The notes under the pieces were generated by a model. The model was not told where the DNA came from. It saw only the letters and a program-made list of their open reading frames with translations, and made no database searches. Both the position numbers and the translations under genes were made by a program. This document shows, piece by piece, positions 48,784 to 57,568 of a stretch of DNA of 64,000 nt. Source of the stretch: Shewanella sp. NIFS-20-20 (GTDB lineage Bacteria; Pseudomonadota; Gammaproteobacteria; Enterobacterales; Shewanellaceae). The stretch lies in assembly GCF_019209865.1 (NCBI RefSeq), contig NZ_JAHUTT010000011.1:17849-81848 (forward strand). Direction: 5' to 3'. Numbering within the stretch: the stretch's first letter is position 1; each line of letters starts with the position of its first letter.

Positions 48784-49239
48784 TTATCGCTGCTGCGCGG
48801 CTAACTTTTGCTGCCAATTCTCATTGGCAGCATCAATATAACCGTCTTTATCTTTTAGCCAAGTGTCACGCACTGACAAACTGTAATTTAGATAGAGTTT
48901 ATTGTTATACCAAGTGAACGCTTGTGGATCTGAGCTGACCACAAATCCTTGTGCCATAGCATAAGCGCAATAACCACCGTATTGAGGCAGGTATTGCAAT
49001 GGCTGTTGCCGAAAGAGTTCGGCATGTTCTGCCGAGCTAAATTGCCACTGCACGCCCCCATAAATCACCACAAACTCATCTGTACCGGCCACGGCTTTGT
49101 GCTCGGTTTGATAACTCACCAAATCATAGCCAGAGGCGCCAAGCCCCTGATCGTCGACATACCAAGTATCACGTCCCAAACTAGTGCAGCCCATCAAAGT
49201 GACCACTAAACTGAGTACTACCCCTATCCGCATCATCAT
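48784..49239 (-). CDS. YHS-domain lipoprotein
   Basis: 151 residues. A lipoprotein signal has lipobox LMGC. The mature part is a YHS-type domain: GYDLVSYQTEHKAVAGTDEFVVIYGGVQWQF is the conserved region, ending before an NWQQKLAAQQR tail. Such proteins may bind metal, but the typical Cys is absent. Function unknown. Confidence 0.82.
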   Translation of the reverse strand: MMMRIGVVLSLVVTLMGCTSLGRDTWYVDDQGLGASGYDLVSYQTEHKAVAGTDEFVVIYGGVQWQFSSAEHAELFRQQPLQYLPQYGGYCAYAMAQGFVVSSDPQAFTWYNNKLYLNYSLSVRDTWLKDKDGYIDAANENWQQKLAAQQR

Positions 49240-49349
49240 TTTCCCTTCGGTTATACCTGCACACTTGACCGTAAGACTAAGGAAATCATTTCAGCTTTCG
49301 CGAGAAAGCTTATACAATAGCGGCCTTGAAATTTGCTGACAGGTGTAAC

Positions 49350-49787
49350 ATGAGAGTTTGTGGTGTGGAGTTAAAAGGTGGCGAAGCCATTATTTGTTTA
49401 CTGGAACAAAATGCGGATGTGTTTGTGGTGCCTGCATGCCGTAAGCAATCTTTTGCGGTACCGCAATCTGCCACAACTGAGGCAATGCGTAAATTCCAGT
49501 TTGATTTCGACAAGCTGATGGAAGATTACCACGTAGATCAAATTGTGATCGTTGAACGTGAGCAAAAAGGTAAGTTCGCTGGCAGTGCCACCAGCTTCAA
49601 ATTAGAAGCCGCGATCCAGTTAACCGACCTGCCTGTCAGTTTGATTAAACCTGTTGAAATTAAAGCACAATTGAAACGAAATCCTCCAGTAGCGGCCTTC
49701 GATGGCTTGGATTTAAAGAAGTTTCAACAGCTGGCCTTTGAAGCCGCCTATGCGCAGCATATGAATGTGATGTACAACAAAGATTAA
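49350..49787 (+). CDS. DUF3010 family protein
   Basis: 145 residues from the ATG at 49350 with AGGTG upstream; eight earlier codons are open. MRVCGVELKGGEAIICLL and FAGSATSFKLEAAIQL are typical of DUF3010, a small RNase-H-like-fold family of unknown function in marine gammaproteobacteria. It has its own terminator. Confidence 0.85.
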   Translation: MRVCGVELKGGEAIICLLEQNADVFVVPACRKQSFAVPQSATTEAMRKFQFDFDKLMEDYHVDQIVIVEREQKGKFAGSATSFKLEAAIQLTDLPVSLIKPVEIKAQLKRNPPVAAFDGLDLKKFQQLAFEAAYAQHMNVMYNKD

Positions 49788-49794
49788 TCTCTGA

Positions 49795-49823
49795 TGCCGA
49801 AGTGAACCTTCGGCATTTTTTTA
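49795..49823 (+). terminator. Terminator of the DUF3010 gene
   Basis: Stem ATGCCGAAG/CTTCGGCAT with a TGAAC loop and seven T. Confidence 0.9.
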
Positions 49824-49838
49824 GCCCATTAGGTTCGC

Positions 49839-50336
49839 ATGCTCAAGTATCTCGCCCACTATCCCGACTCATTACAGCAACAGGTTCAAACCTTAATCGA
49901 TAACCAGCAATTACAGCGCTTTCTCGATAACAAGTACCCCCATGCCGACAATAGCCTGCGCAATGATAAAGCCTTATATCACTATACGATGGCGCTTAAA
50001 CATCGCTTTTTAAAAAACGCCCCGCCCTTAGCCAAGGTGTGTTTTGATGATAAACAAACATTAAAACAACAAGCATTAGGACTGCATACCTATGCCAGAC
50101 GCCAACAGGGCAATCGTATTAAAGCCAAACATGAAATTCGCATCAGTAGCCAATTAAAGGCCCTCCCCGAGCCGTTAATACATATGGTGGTGGTGCATGA
50201 ACTGGCACATATCAAAGTCAAAGATCATGATAAAGCCTTTTATCAATTATGCTGCCATATGGAGCCCGATTATCACCAACTCGAGCTCGACTTACGCCTA
50301 TTTTTAACCTTGCAAGATCTTAGCACTGACACCTAA
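49839..50336 (+). CDS. YgjP-like zinc metallopeptidase
   Basis: 165 residues. The zinc motif HELAH is at about residues 125-129 (MVVVHELAHIKVKDH), and a second His lies 10 residues on, as in the YgjP/SprT-like fold. It starts MLKYLAHYPDSL. Substrate unknown. It is convergent with the M23 peptidase gene. Confidence 0.85.
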   Translation: MLKYLAHYPDSLQQQVQTLIDNQQLQRFLDNKYPHADNSLRNDKALYHYTMALKHRFLKNAPPLAKVCFDDKQTLKQQALGLHTYARRQQGNRIKAKHEIRISSQLKALPEPLIHMVVVHELAHIKVKDHDKAFYQLCCHMEPDYHQLELDLRLFLTLQDLSTDT

Positions 50337-50357
50337 GCTGGCCTCAGCCGTGGCTGG

Positions 50358-51635
50358 TTAGACCCCCATTTGCAGATCACGTTGACTGACCATGGCCTGA
50401 AAGCTGCCCATTTGCGATTTGGTTAAGCGACTGGCCATTGGGATTTTCGCTTTCATTGCATTCACCGCTCGGCCATTGATATGGAACTCATAATGCAAAT
50501 GCGGGCCCGTGGTGCGGCCAGTATTCCCCGTTAAGGCAATAGGTTGCCCGCGGGTCACTCGCTGGCCTTTACGCACGAGGGATTTTGATAAGTGTAAATA
50601 GCGAGTGCGATACTGATTGCCATGATCGATAACAATATACTTACCGGCAAAACGATGGTCGGTCACCAAACTCACGATGCCATCCCCAGGCGCAATCACT
50701 TGCGTGCCGGTAGGTGTCGCGAAATCAGTGCCATTATGTGGTGCTAATCGCCCTGTCACTGGATGACGGCGATTGCCGTTAAAATGCGAACTTAACCGAT
50801 AAGACTTGACTAACGGTGTACGTAAAAATGCGCGGGCTAAACTTTCACCTTTGGCATCATAATACTGGCCGTCGCTAAATTGATAAGCATTAATGGATTT
50901 ACCTCGGTTAACAATATCCACCGCGAGGATCTCGCTAGCGCCACTGGCATCTCCGTCAATATACTGCTCACTGACGACCACAGAAAATCGGTCGCCTGCT
51001 TGTAAATCTCTTGAGAAGTTGACCTTTTCCTTCAGAATAGATTCTACCCGTTGAATTTGTGAGGCACTAAGCCCCGCTTTACTGGCCGACACATAAAACG
51101 AGCCGTAGATGTCGCCACTCACGGATTTAGGTTGCCACTGCCCTTGTTTGTGGATCTCTTCGACGTCGTAACTGCCGTCAACGAGCGTAAACACCACTTG
51201 ACGCGCCAAGCTAAAATCCAATTCCAAGCGTGTCAATTGGTGGTTGTCATCCATATAAAAACGCAAGGTATTACCGGGTTGTAACGTATCTAAAGCGAGG
51301 ACAGTTAAATCGGCCTCTAACACTTGATACATGGTTTGCTGATCGACTCCTGCGCGCTCAAATAATTGACTTAAGGTATCGCCGGCAGAAATTGTGGCCG
51401 TAAAATCGGGTTTGGGGGCTAATGCCTCGATAGCATCCTGCCCGGTCAAGCCAGGATTGACCGCCGAGGTTAATACCAAAGGTAAGGCAATACGCTGGCC
51501 GGTCGTGACCTCTGGTGATGGCCACATGAGCGCGGTGGCTAATAATAATCCGCCACCCAAAAGCACACGCTTTTGCGGCACTGACAATCGCGGCTTTCTT
51601 TGAAAGCGCGTACCTTGTTGATCGCTTGAATGCAC
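50358..51635 (-). CDS. MepM-like murein DD-endopeptidase (M23)
   Basis: 425 residues. An N-terminal membrane anchor (VLLGGGLLLATALMW) and a LysM/OapA-like region (TISAGDTLSQLFERAGVDQQ) precede the M23 domain: HNGTDFATPTGTQVIA (HxxxD zinc ligands) and GPHLHYEFHINGR (HxH). It cleaves peptide cross-links during cell-wall growth. It resembles E. coli MepM (YebA). Confidence 0.93.
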   Translation of the reverse strand: MHSSDQQGTRFQRKPRLSVPQKRVLLGGGLLLATALMWPSPEVTTGQRIALPLVLTSAVNPGLTGQDAIEALAPKPDFTATISAGDTLSQLFERAGVDQQTMYQVLEADLTVLALDTLQPGNTLRFYMDDNHQLTRLELDFSLARQVVFTLVDGSYDVEEIHKQGQWQPKSVSGDIYGSFYVSASKAGLSASQIQRVESILKEKVNFSRDLQAGDRFSVVVSEQYIDGDASGASEILAVDIVNRGKSINAYQFSDGQYYDAKGESLARAFLRTPLVKSYRLSSHFNGNRRHPVTGRLAPHNGTDFATPTGTQVIAPGDGIVSLVTDHRFAGKYIVIDHGNQYRTRYLHLSKSLVRKGQRVTRGQPIALTGNTGRTTGPHLHYEFHINGRAVNAMKAKIPMASRLTKSQMGSFQAMVSQRDLQMGV

Positions 51636-51760
51636 ACTGAGTCCTAAATTATCACCTAAGGTGAACGCAGATTAGGCTAGACATCGCCTGAAAATGGCGA
51701 TGTTATAGCAAAAATTAGTGATAGGACAAAGATTCCATCTCACAGTTCCCAACAATAGCA

Positions 51761-54700
51761 TTAATCCACTTTCATCTTAAAGCAGTCTTGCAGCTGACTA
51801 TACCCAAGTCCAGTCTGTTTTCTGACGCGAATTTGCACATCAATGCGCTCTTTCATTGCCTCAATATGACTGATCACCCCGATCATTTTGCCACTCGCAT
51901 TCAAATTATCTAAGGCATCTAGCGCAATATCTAAGGTATCGGCATCCAATGTCCCAAAGCCTTCGTCTAAAAATAACGAATCGATACTCGTCTTGTGACT
52001 GACTAAATCTGACAATGCCAAGGCCAAGGCTAAACTGACCAAGAACCCCTCTCCTCCGGATAAGGTGCGAGTATCGCGACTAATGTCCCCTTGCCAGGTA
52101 TCGAGTACTTCCAGTTCGAGCAAACCATCTTGCTTACGTTGTAAGGCATAGCGACCATGTAATCGTGATAATTGACGATTAGCCAACGCCACTAAGTGAT
52201 CTAAGGTCAAGCCTTGGGCGAAGCGTCTAAATTTACTGCCATCGCGAGAACCTATCAGGCTATGTAAACGGGCCCAGTCCTCGTGGGACTGCTGCGCCTG
52301 TTGCCATTGTTCAAGCCATTGCTGCTGCGCGGCACGATTAAGGTCATCTTGCTGTTTTGCGGCCTTAAGTTCACCGAGTTGAACATTGAGTTGATCCCGT
52401 TGCACTTTCACCTCAGCCAATTGACGCTCAAGCGCTGTCACATCAAGCGCCAGCCAAGCTTGCCCCATGTGCTGATGCTGTGCACTATCTTGGCGGATTA
52501 ATTCAAGTTCGGTCGTGGCTTGATGCAATTGTTGCTGCAAGCTTTGCTCAAGCGCCATTAAACGCTCGCGTTCATCCTCTTCCAATAGGGCCGCCACAAA
52601 AGCGCTCTCATCCGCAAACACACTGTCACTGAGCACCTGTCGCCATTGCTCAAGCGCGGTTTCAAGTTTGGGCTGTAAGGTCTGTATCTCGAGGGTTAAG
52701 GTGTCAACTTGGCCGACTTCACGAGCCAAGTCTTGTTGCAATATTTGGTATTGCGCGCGTAACTCATCGGCGCAACCCTTAGCTTGGTTGACCTGCAATT
52801 GTTGGTCATCGAGCAGTTGTTTGATTGGCAGTTCACCCACCAAGGCCACACGTTGCTGGCGGTTGTGCTGAATTTGCGCGGTAAGCGCGCGGCATTTGTC
52901 AGCTAAGTCTTGAGCTTGCTGTTGCAGCTCTTGTTCACCGGTTTGTAGTGGCGTTAACGCCGCAAGCTGCTTATCTTTATCACTGACTAATTCAATTCGC
53001 GCTTGTTGCCACTGCTGCCACAGGCTGAGTTTTTGCTGTAGCTGTTGCAACCAAGCCTCAATCTCATCATAAGCGGGTAAACTTAGCCCCACTTGCTCGA
53101 GCGCTTGACTCAAGCTTTGGCTGTGCTGCGCTAAGCCGCGCTCAGCCGCAATGAATTCTTGCTCACCACTGTGCTTTTGCTTGAGCAAATGCTCCAGCGC
53201 AAATTGGCGCTGCTGCTGTTGATGCACCATGTGTTGATAGGCTTGCTGAGCGATTTGCTGTTGCTGTTGCTGTTGCGCATGCGCTTGTTGCGCAATTCGC
53301 CAAGCATTCACTTGTGCCTGAGCATCGGCCAGAGCCGGTACTAATGCCGCAAGCCGCGCCTCAATATCCGCCTGTGCATGTTCATCTAAGGCGGGTAGCG
53401 GCTCAGCGTTGCGATCATTGACGACATGGCGCTTTATCTCTTGCTGCGCATGCTCGGCGACCACCAGCTGCCATTGTTGCGACAACTCGGCTTGTTTACG
53501 CTGGAGTTCGCTGAGGCTTTGTTCTGTTTGCTGTTGTTGCTGCTGGCCATGTTTTTCATTTTCAGTCAGCGCAGTGCCACGCCGTTTAATCTCATCCAAG
53601 GTCAGTGCTAAGGCTTGGCGCCGTTGCTCGGTCGCGCTGAGATCTAACTGCTGATATTGCTCCACTAATGGATGCTCAAGCCCACCACATAAAGGACACG
53701 GCTGCTGCGGCTGTAATTGCGCTCGCAGTTGCTGCAAATCCAAAATGGTTTTTTCTTGCTCGACCAAGGTTGAGACATCCATAAACTGCTGATTGATGTC
53801 GCGATACTCAAGCCGTAATTGGTGACGCTCCGCGGTGATAGCTGCTAGCGCTTGGGCGCGGCTTGTTTGTTGTTGGGTTAACTCTACAATTTGCGCGCCC
53901 TGCAGATTAAAATCGCGGGCGATGGGTTGCAAGGTTAATAATCTTGGCTGCAATTGCTGCCAATATTCTACTGCCTGATAGAGATCAGCCTCGCTTTGGC
54001 CTGCGAGCACTTGCTTGAGTTCAGCCTCACTGTGTTGGATCTGAGTTTGCTGCTGGGTTAACGCTTGCTCATTGCTAAGCAATTCTGGCGCAGCGGCCTC
54101 GATAGCCTGTAATTGAGTTTGTTGTGCCTCATGGTGCTGCGCTAACGTCTGCTGCAATGTGAGCTTAAGGGTATGCTGGTGTTGTAATTGAATAAGCTGT
54201 TGCTGCCAACCACTAAGCGAGGAGGCCAACTGCGGACAATCGGCAAATTCAGCCTGCTGTTTATCTAAGCCACTGAGCTGGTGCTCAATCGTGTCTAAGC
54301 GCTCACGGCAGCTTAGCAGTTTGGCTTGGGTATCACTGAGTTTTTGCTGACTCGCCGCTTGTTGCTCATTCACTCCGGCGTGCTGAGCTGCCAAAATATC
54401 AAATGCGCCATCCAAGGGTTGCACTTGCTCATCAATCTGTTGCCGCAATGCACTAAGAGCGTCATCGGCCTGAGTGAGGGCGAGCGCCGCCTCAGTGACC
54501 TGCTGTTTGAGTTCTGCTTCTTTTTGCGCCATGGCCGATTGTGTCAACAACCGAGCTTGGTGCTTTGACTTGAGCTCATTGTCTTGCAGCAGAAGATCGC
54601 ACTTGGCTTGATAACGTCCCTGCATTTTCATTGCCGGTTGGCAAAGTGCCAGTGGCGCTAATACTGCGGCCTGATCTTTTAGGGCTTGATCGGCGCGAGC

Positions 54701-55498
54701 ATACTTTTCAGTAGCATTTGCTTCGCGGATTGACCATACTTGCTGCTGTTGCCACCAATGACTTTGTTGTTGCAACAAGCTTAATTGCTGCTCAAGGGCG
54801 GTGACTTGTTCAACAATCCCCTGTTGCTGACCATCAAGCGCTGCTAAGTCTGCCTCTGACAACAAGCTCACCGCATCGGCTTTATCTTGTAAGCGCGCCA
54901 GCGTTTGCTTAGAGTCGGAATACTCTACATGGACCTGCTCAGATATTTTGCCATAAATTTCAGTGCCCGTGAGCTCTTCTAGCAACTCGGCCCTATCATT
55001 GGCCGATGCATTTAAAAACGCAGCAAATTGCCCTTGAGAGAGCATCATCGACTTAGTAAATCGACCAAAATCTAAGCCGGTTATCGATTCCATCAACTCC
55101 GACTTGCGCTTGATTTGACTGGCCAAGATCTCGCCATTATCTAAACGCGCAAATTCAACCATGGCATCTTGCAACTTGCCGTCTATCTGATTACGGCTAC
55201 GTCTTTGACTCCAAAAGGCACGATAACCCACGCCTTTGACGTCAAATTCCACCTCTGCATGGGATTCGGCAGTACCACGAGTCATCAGTTCATTACTGGT
55301 TTTCGAAATTAATCCCAGCCGAGGCGTTTGGTGATATAAGGCCAAGCATATCGCATCTAATATTGTGGTTTTTCCGGCGCCGGTTGGGCCGGTTATGGCA
55401 AAGAGTCCGGTGCCATCAAACGGTGACTGGGTAAAGTCGATATCCCAGTGGCCTTTAAGAGAATTGATGTTACTAAAGCGCAACCGTAAAATCTTCAT
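51761..55498 (-). CDS. sbcC: Exonuclease subunit SbcC (Rad50 homologue)
   Basis: 1245 residues. Walker A GPTGAGKTTILDAICL at the N-terminus and Walker B LFLDEGFGTLD at the C-terminus. Between them are two long Gln-rich coiled coils meeting at the zinc hook CPLC (in PCPLCGGLEHP, about residues 600-610). The signature motif LSGGEGFLVSLAL is present. It overlaps sbcD by 4 bp (ATGA), so they are translationally coupled. The complex cuts DNA hairpins and protein-blocked ends. Confidence 0.97.
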   Translation of the reverse strand: MKILRLRFSNINSLKGHWDIDFTQSPFDGTGLFAITGPTGAGKTTILDAICLALYHQTPRLGLISKTSNELMTRGTAESHAEVEFDVKGVGYRAFWSQRRSRNQIDGKLQDAMVEFARLDNGEILASQIKRKSELMESITGLDFGRFTKSMMLSQGQFAAFLNASANDRAELLEELTGTEIYGKISEQVHVEYSDSKQTLARLQDKADAVSLLSEADLAALDGQQQGIVEQVTALEQQLSLLQQQSHWWQQQQVWSIREANATEKYARADQALKDQAAVLAPLALCQPAMKMQGRYQAKCDLLLQDNELKSKHQARLLTQSAMAQKEAELKQQVTEAALALTQADDALSALRQQIDEQVQPLDGAFDILAAQHAGVNEQQAASQQKLSDTQAKLLSCRERLDTIEHQLSGLDKQQAEFADCPQLASSLSGWQQQLIQLQHQHTLKLTLQQTLAQHHEAQQTQLQAIEAAAPELLSNEQALTQQQTQIQHSEAELKQVLAGQSEADLYQAVEYWQQLQPRLLTLQPIARDFNLQGAQIVELTQQQTSRAQALAAITAERHQLRLEYRDINQQFMDVSTLVEQEKTILDLQQLRAQLQPQQPCPLCGGLEHPLVEQYQQLDLSATEQRRQALALTLDEIKRRGTALTENEKHGQQQQQQTEQSLSELQRKQAELSQQWQLVVAEHAQQEIKRHVVNDRNAEPLPALDEHAQADIEARLAALVPALADAQAQVNAWRIAQQAHAQQQQQQQIAQQAYQHMVHQQQQRQFALEHLLKQKHSGEQEFIAAERGLAQHSQSLSQALEQVGLSLPAYDEIEAWLQQLQQKLSLWQQWQQARIELVSDKDKQLAALTPLQTGEQELQQQAQDLADKCRALTAQIQHNRQQRVALVGELPIKQLLDDQQLQVNQAKGCADELRAQYQILQQDLAREVGQVDTLTLEIQTLQPKLETALEQWRQVLSDSVFADESAFVAALLEEDERERLMALEQSLQQQLHQATTELELIRQDSAQHQHMGQAWLALDVTALERQLAEVKVQRDQLNVQLGELKAAKQQDDLNRAAQQQWLEQWQQAQQSHEDWARLHSLIGSRDGSKFRRFAQGLTLDHLVALANRQLSRLHGRYALQRKQDGLLELEVLDTWQGDISRDTRTLSGGEGFLVSLALALALSDLVSHKTSIDSLFLDEGFGTLDADTLDIALDALDNLNASGKMIGVISHIEAMKERIDVQIRVRKQTGLGYSQLQDCFKMKVD

Positions 55499-56709
55499 GC
55501 CAGAGGGGTCTCCATCGCAGCTACCGCCACCTGGGTAAATAGCGTCGTTAGCCGCGCTTGTTCATTGTCACTGTAAGGTTCATTAGCGAGTCGGCGCTGA
55601 AAAACCTCATCAATGCTCAGCTCAGACAAGGTTTCTTGGGTATCTAGTGCAGTCAATTGACGCACACTACGTTGACGCTTGATTTGCAACACTTGCACTT
55701 TCGAATCCGTGACTTGCGCTTGAAGTCGTTGTTGCAAATCACTGATGAGCTCATCGCTACTAAGCACCACACTGACCCACACACTTTCATCCATAGCCAC
55801 CAGTTTATTGAGTTCGACTTCAACCTCAGCGAGCTGGCCTTTGATGACCGCCAGTTTTTGAAATAACGGCACCGCCACGGACACCACGCGCTCGAGTGAC
55901 TGACCATCAAAGTGAGCAATGAGAACCTGTTTACCCCGACCAAGCTCGTCAAAGCTCAAGGGAATAGGTGAACCGCTATAACGGATATGTTCACTGCCAG
56001 CCACCAATTGACCGCGATGAATATGCCCCAGCGCCACATAAGATGCTGGCGGAAAAGCCTTGGCATTAAACGCATCTAAACTGCCGATATAGATTTCGCG
56101 CACCGACTCACTGCTACTTGCACCGACAGTCGTCAAATGCCCAGTCATCACCACCGGCAGCGGTGCTAATGCGCCCAATTGCTGTGCCTTAGCTAAGGCG
56201 TAGTCATAATGGTGCTGGTAATAATCCGCAATCGCCAGTCCAAGTTGTTGCTGCTTATCTAAGCCACTTTGACCCGCTTCACTGCGCATAATATCGCGGG
56301 GACGCAAATAAGGTACTGCCGCAAGGACTAAGCCTGGGGCGCCACTTTTATCATGAATAATAAAGGTAGCATCTTGAGGCTCACAGCCACAAGGAACAAC
56401 ATAGGTATTTAAGCAACTGAGCAAGCTTTGGGATTCGGCGAGCATCGCCACTGAATCATGATTACCGCCCAATATAAACACCGGGCAAGATAACTGCTGC
56501 ATTTGCACCACAAACTGATTGTAAAGGGCTCGGGCATAACTTGGTGGTGTGCCAGTATCAAAAATATCGCCGGCAATAATCACCGCATCAATCGCTTGTT
56601 CTCGCACCTGTTCTAACAACCATTTTAAAAAAGCTTGATGCTCTTCAAAACGGCTTTTTCCGTAAAACGATTGCCCTAAATGCCAATCAGAAGTGTGCAA
56701 CACTCGCAT
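55495..56709 (-). CDS. sbcD: Exonuclease subunit SbcD (Mre11 homologue)
   Basis: 404 residues. Metallophosphoesterase motifs: HTSDWHLGQSFYG, IIAGDIFDTGTPP, GGNHDS, VMTGHLT and ALGHIHRG. It begins MRVLHTSDWHLG. It is coupled to sbcC and forms the Mn2+-dependent nuclease. Confidence 0.97.
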   Translation of the reverse strand: MRVLHTSDWHLGQSFYGKSRFEEHQAFLKWLLEQVREQAIDAVIIAGDIFDTGTPPSYARALYNQFVVQMQQLSCPVFILGGNHDSVAMLAESQSLLSCLNTYVVPCGCEPQDATFIIHDKSGAPGLVLAAVPYLRPRDIMRSEAGQSGLDKQQQLGLAIADYYQHHYDYALAKAQQLGALAPLPVVMTGHLTTVGASSSESVREIYIGSLDAFNAKAFPPASYVALGHIHRGQLVAGSEHIRYSGSPIPLSFDELGRGKQVLIAHFDGQSLERVVSVAVPLFQKLAVIKGQLAEVEVELNKLVAMDESVWVSVVLSSDELISDLQQRLQAQVTDSKVQVLQIKRQRSVRQLTALDTQETLSELSIDEVFQRRLANEPYSDNEQARLTTLFTQVAVAAMETPLA

Positions 56710-56718
56710 GACTTGTCC

Positions 56719-57495
56719 TTACCAACTAAAAAATAAAAAATGATCGTTAAGTAACTTAATACTCATCAGCAGCGACATAGTGACGACTAACGGTTTGATA
56801 ATGCCAGAGCCCCGCGTCACGACCATCCGCGAGCCTAACGTGGCGCCGAGTGCTTGGCCCAATAACATGATCCCACCGAGTAACCACACCACCTTACCGC
56901 CCAAGGCAAAAAAGATGAGCGAAGAGATATTGGTGGAAAAGTTCAGTAACTTGGCATGAGCCGTTGCTTTAGCCAAGCCAAAACCTGCTAACGTCACAAA
57001 AGCTAGCGCCAAAAAACTGCCAGTTCCTGGGCCAAAAAATCCATCATAAAAGCCGATCCCAAGCGCTGCGGTAAACGCAAATGCCGTTGGGGTTAATACT
57101 CGGTGTTTATCGTCATCAGAAATCTTGGGGGAAAATAAAAAGTACATGCCAATGGCTAAAATCAGAAAAGGCAGCATCAGTTGCAGTACGCTGGCATCGA
57201 TAAGTTGCACCGCAATCGTGCCTAATGCCGATCCAATAAACGCACAGAGTAGCGGTAACTTAAGTTCTGATATCTTAACCATGCCTTTGCGGATGAAGTA
57301 CAAACTGGCAAAAAAACTGCCGCCACAGGCTTGCAATTTATTGGTCGCTAATGCGTGAGCAGGCGATAATCCTGCCCACATTAACGCGGGGATCGTGAGT
57401 AAGCCACCGCCACCAGCGATGGCATCGATAAATCCCGCCACCACGGCCACACTAAATAAGATGGCCGCTAATTGCATACTGAGTTCAAATTCCAT
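56719..57495 (-). CDS. TSUP (TauE/SafE) family permease
   Basis: 258 residues with about eight membrane segments. The family signature GFIDAIAGGGGLLTIPAL is at the N-terminus, and its repeat GFYDGFFGPGTGSFLAL lies in the middle. It probably exports or imports a sulfur-containing or organic anion. It is 9 bp upstream of sbcD, so it may be co-transcribed. Confidence 0.92.
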   Translation of the reverse strand: MEFELSMQLAAILFSVAVVAGFIDAIAGGGGLLTIPALMWAGLSPAHALATNKLQACGGSFFASLYFIRKGMVKISELKLPLLCAFIGSALGTIAVQLIDASVLQLMLPFLILAIGMYFLFSPKISDDDKHRVLTPTAFAFTAALGIGFYDGFFGPGTGSFLALAFVTLAGFGLAKATAHAKLLNFSTNISSLIFFALGGKVVWLLGGIMLLGQALGATLGSRMVVTRGSGIIKPLVVTMSLLMSIKLLNDHFLFFSW

Positions 57496-57568
57496 CGCCG
57501 TTTCCGTTCACACAAGGTGACGCTATTAAACTGACTTTTGCATTAAAACTCAAAAGGTAATCTCGTCT